In this document: one piece after another, positions 62,001 to 64,000 of the stretch
Numbering within the stretch: position 1 is the stretch's first letter
How the letters are laid out: every line of letters starts with the position of its first letter
Assembly: GCF_003259435.1 (NCBI RefSeq)
Contig: NZ_QLMA01000007.1
Location: forward strand, 186,001-250,000
DNA length: 64,000 nt
DNA from: Chitinophaga dinghuensis
GTDB lineage: Bacteria; Bacteroidota; Bacteroidia; Chitinophagales; Chitinophagaceae
Direction of reading: 5' to 3'
Program-made: the position numbers and the translations under genes
Notes under the pieces: generated by a model
What the model was told of the DNA's origin: nothing
The model's database searches: none
What the model saw: only the letters and a program-made list of their open reading frames with translations

Positions 62001-62681
62001 AACATCCAGGGATACCCCGTACGTAGTCTCTTTTCCCTCAAATATGAAGACCTGTCACACTATAACGGCGTTCCTGAATTCATCAATGAAAAAGGAGACC
62101 TGAACAATAACGTAAACCTCCAGGATCTGAGAACAGGCCACCTTGTCTATGAAGGACCGGTAGACCCTCCGATTACTGGCGGTTTCTCTAATACATTCCG
62201 ATATAAAAACCTTTCGCTGAACGTATTTCTGACTTATCAGCAAGGCAATAAGATCAGATTATATCCTGCATTCAAGACCGCTTACTCCGACCTGGACGCT
62301 ATGCCCAGAGAATTCTACGACAGATGGGAAATGCCAGGAGAAGAAAAGAAAACTTCTGTTCCCTCTATCCTCGATGTATTTGAGCAAAGCCTGATCTGGG
62401 GCAGCTATCCATATAACAATTACAACTATTCAACAGAAAGAGTGGCAAAAGGTGATTTCCTGCGCCTGAAAACCGTTTCGCTCACCTACACTTTGCCGTC
62501 CGACAAAGCAAAGAAATGGATAGGCTTTAACAGCCTTTCTGTTACCGGCGCTGCCATCAATCCATGGCTGATCTATGCGGATAAAAAACTGCAAGGACAA
62601 GATCCGGAATTCTTCAATTCCGGCGGGGTAGCACAACCAATTCAGAAACAGTTCACGCTTTCCATAAAAGCTGGTCTTTAA
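59025..62681 (+). CDS. SusC/RagA TonB-dependent receptor with STN signalling domain
   Basis: The 1218-residue protein has a signal peptide (1-30), an STN signalling domain (about 48-105, KISIQLRDVLLKDALEKISS), a carboxypeptidase regulatory-like domain (about 130-205, IKGVVTDAKKEPLPGVTI), a TonB plug (about 220-340, LQEVVVTGFQS) and a long beta barrel. It imports a ligand through the outer membrane with energy from TonB. The STN domain relays ligand binding to FecR and the sigma factor. A second Met at residue 8 is an alternative start. The SusD partner starts 11 bases later. Confidence 0.95.
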   Translation: MSIQNRTMLKNFRHVFYCLLLLLPALSVQASKQDLLDKKISIQLRDVLLKDALEKISSVAEVSFVYSSSDALNANKVTLSANNEKVGVLLHKLLSPYSLSFFVMYDRIVIRKENPSDIPSKLSGNLWQIQPRTTDIKGVVTDAKKEPLPGVTIIVKGTSRGTTTNAKGEFELKKIPSNAVLILNFTGYKSEEMHASQFASGTQYIVLKEKPTHLQEVVVTGFQSIDKSKFSGAATRLKAEDVKIDGMTDVSRMLEGRVAGVAIQNVSGTFGTAPKVRVRGATSINGDNKPLWVVDGVVLEDVVNISNDQLSSGDPTTLLGSAVAGLNSNDIESFDILKDAAATALYGARAMNGVVVITTKKGKAGRPVIAYSGNFSTQLKPRYSDFNIMNSAQQMSVLAELERKGILTSDILSRADNGVFGKLYEKLNADKNGHFPVANTPEARKAFLMRYANANTDWFGMLFRNNFVQEHSLSISSGTDRSQSYFSTSYFSDNGWTLADKVSRYTLNYRNTYKLSERLTTNFSTLASVRQQKAPGALTRSSNPVEGKYDRDFDINPFSYSLNTSRTLTAYDEDGNLEYFRRNYAPFNIINELKNNYINLNLMDLRLQGDLQWKLSKKVRYEFTGAMRYVKSSREHQITEKSNMANAYRAADNATIAENNRFLYRNPDDPDAQPVIVLPYGGFYNRTEDLLVNYDFRNGLNYADTFRTKHQLNVLVGQQVKAADRQTASNTGYGYQYDNGGVPFVDYKILKQTIESNFPYYAMGRDYDRFAAFYATATYAYNHKYNATVTGRYDGSNRLGSSRKARWLPTYSAAASWNIEQEQFMQSFRNLDYLTLRASYGLTASMGPATNSNIVFQTVNTKRPHLTEVESVIQLAHLQNDDLTWEKLYTTNLGLDGGMYNGRINWAIDAYTRKSFDLISKIKTSGVGGELYKAANYADMDSKGLEIMIGGEPVRKKNFSWRANVTFGYNTNKITNAKNIPAIFDLVVAEGGNIQGYPVRSLFSLKYEDLSHYNGVPEFINEKGDLNNNVNLQDLRTGHLVYEGPVDPPITGGFSNTFRYKNLSLNVFLTYQQGNKIRLYPAFKTAYSDLDAMPREFYDRWEMPGEEKKTSVPSILDVFEQSLIWGSYPYNNYNYSTERVAKGDFLRLKTVSLTYTLPSDKAKKWIGFNSLSVTGAAINPWLIYADKKLQGQDPEFFNSGGVAQPIQKQFTLSIKAGL

Positions 62682-62692
62682 AAATATGCACC

Positions 62693-64000
62693 ATGAAATT
62701 ATATCCTACTACGAAGCATAAATTCTACCGCTCCAGGAAGCCAAAGGCTATTATCATACTGGCCGCTGGCCTCATGCTTACCGGCGCCTGTAAGAAATTC
62801 CTGGAACAACAGCCAGACAGTACCTGGACTTCCATGGATACGCCAGCGAAAGTGGCTAAACTATTGGGCACTTCCTACCCGCAATCCAGCTACATCGTTA
62901 TGTGCGAAGCAAAGTCGGACAACGTGGAAGATAAAGCCGTAGGACAATCAGAAAGGCCTAACAGCGACAGTTACCTCTTCCGCGATGTGGAATCCATTGA
63001 AGAAGATTCCCCGGAAGCCTATTGGGCGGCGGCCTACGCGGCGATCGCCGCTGCCAACCAAGCCCTGAAAGCCTGTGCGGAAGCCCCTGATACGGCCGCT
63101 TATACCGCACAGAAAGGAGAGGCGCTGGTAGCCAGAGCCTATGCGCATTTTATGCTGGTGAATCTGTTCTCTCCAATATACAGCGAAGCGACCGCCGGCA
63201 GCAGTATGGGTATTCCTTACGTGACAGAACCGGAAACAGTTGTGAATAAAATCTACCAACGCAAGACGGTGGCCTATGTATATGAGATGATTGAAAAAGA
63301 TCTGCTGGCAGGATTACCGCTACTGAAAGATGACTCGTATACGGTCAGTCGCTATCACTTCAACAGAGTAGCCGCCAATGCTTTCGCCAGCCGCTTCTAC
63401 CTGTTCAAAAAAGATTATCAGAAAGTAGGCTACTATGCCAACCAGGCTTTCCCTGCCGATCAGCTGGGATTGCATATGCGCTTGTGGAATACCCGATATA
63501 ATACCATGTCGCCCGCCCAGATCTGGGATCTCTATTCCAATGCAGCAGAAGATGCCAACCTGCTCATCGTAGAAACCAAATCCCTCATGGGGCGCTATAT
63601 GGGCCGGTACCGCTACGACCTCTCTTTCGCAAAAGAAATGGAGATCATCGGCGACAATGTTACCGGTGGAAAATTCGCCTATCCGGTATACTACTATGGC
63701 AACCAGGACTACTTCGTTCCCAAAGCCACAGAGTATTTCGTGAAGAATTCCGTAAACGCCACTATCGGACAACCCTATACGATGAACGTACTCTTCACAA
63801 CAGAAGAAGTATTGTTCAATCGCGCTGAAGCCAATGCCTGGCTTGGTAATTACGATGCTGTGCTGAAGGATCTCAATCTCTTCGCCAGCAAACGTATTAC
63901 CAATTATAACTCGACCACGCATGCCATCACACTGGCAAAAATTCAGAACTACTACCGTATTACAGATGTGCGTCAGGCCTATCTCAAAACAATACTGGAT
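62693..64000 (+). CDS. SusD/RagB-like lipoprotein, N-terminal part (cut by window end)
   Basis: ATG 62693 opens a frame that runs to the last base, 436 codons without a stop. A positively charged start is followed by a lipoprotein signal with LTGACKKFLE (Cys33) and then the SusD-like N-terminal TPR region (DNVEDKAVGQSERPNSDSYL, then AYWAAAYAAIAAANQAL). About 100 residues of the family's normal length are missing beyond the window. It pairs with the SusC gene 11 bases upstream. Confidence 0.9.
   Translation, partial: MKLYPTTKHKFYRSRKPKAIIILAAGLMLTGACKKFLEQQPDSTWTSMDTPAKVAKLLGTSYPQSSYIVMCEAKSDNVEDKAVGQSERPNSDSYLFRDVESIEEDSPEAYWAAAYAAIAAANQALKACAEAPDTAAYTAQKGEALVARAYAHFMLVNLFSPIYSEATAGSSMGIPYVTEPETVVNKIYQRKTVAYVYEMIEKDLLAGLPLLKDDSYTVSRYHFNRVAANAFASRFYLFKKDYQKVGYYANQAFPADQLGLHMRLWNTRYNTMSPAQIWDLYSNAAEDANLLIVETKSLMGRYMGRYRYDLSFAKEMEIIGDNVTGGKFAYPVYYYGNQDYFVPKATEYFVKNSVNATIGQPYTMNVLFTTEEVLFNRAEANAWLGNYDAVLKDLNLFASKRITNYNSTTHAITLAKIQNYYRITDVRQAYLKTILD

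Noticed and set aside
63320..63922. Minus-strand open frame of 200 codons at the window end
   Set aside because: The plus strand is an uninterrupted SusD frame with a lipobox, directly after SusC.
1..64000. tRNA, rRNA, insertion sequence or prophage genes
   Set aside because: I found no cloverleaf-like or rRNA sequence, transposase, integrase or structural phage gene by reading.

Overview
The window reads as chromosome of a Bacteroidota bacterium, most likely a Chitinophaga-type member of the Chitinophagaceae. The evidence is the paired SusC/SusD outer-membrane proteins, an ECF sigma plus FecR plus SusC/SusD cascade, a type IX secretion C-terminal domain, TAnnTTTG promoters with few Shine-Dalgarno sites, and a Bacteroidota-type class I lanthipeptide locus. 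The genus is inferred, not proven.

Layout: 1-765 is the tail of a SusD-like lipoprotein. 0.9-23.7 kb is mostly ordinary accessory and housekeeping content: PAS-LuxR, AraC, Crp and ArsR regulators, a peptide transporter, a RibD-like reductase, an Rnl2-type RNA ligase, an Ntn hydrolase, a metalloprotease, a large T9SS-exported protein, lipoproteins, and an ECF sigma factor with a membrane partner. A tandem array with a 78-bp period lies at 18.4-19.1 kb.

24.4-42.9 kb looks like one surface-polysaccharide locus wired to a phosphorelay. It holds a GH130-like enzyme fused to a receiver domain, a free HPt protein, a TPR/beta-barrel exporter, a flippase, a STAS protein, a receiver-glycosyltransferase fusion, a DUF4184 protein, a GT4 glycosyltransferase, a membrane-anchored GH5-like hydrolase, an Ig-like lipoprotein, a 1012-residue membrane protein, and a five-PAS hybrid histidine kinase with two receivers and an HPt. 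Five minus-strand genes overlap by exactly 4 bp. No DNA-binding regulator is present, so the phosphorelay probably acts directly on enzymes. This is the best candidate for an undescribed system.

43.1-52.4 kb is a class I lanthipeptide locus: eight paralogous precursor genes (two of them only 59 codons), then a LanC cyclase, a full-length LanB dehydratase, a C39-peptidase ABC exporter and an unusually short HlyD-like protein, closed by a strong terminator. Conserved hairpins lie between precursor genes, and a double hairpin separates the precursors from the enzymes.

52.5-55.4 kb is a three-gene cassette of unknown function (coiled-coil protein, membrane coiled-coil protein, membrane-anchored actin/Hsp70-fold-like protein). 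NadR follows on the other strand, and the window ends with ECF sigma, FecR, SusC and a truncated SusD. I saw no rRNA, tRNA, CRISPR array, insertion sequence or phage gene.
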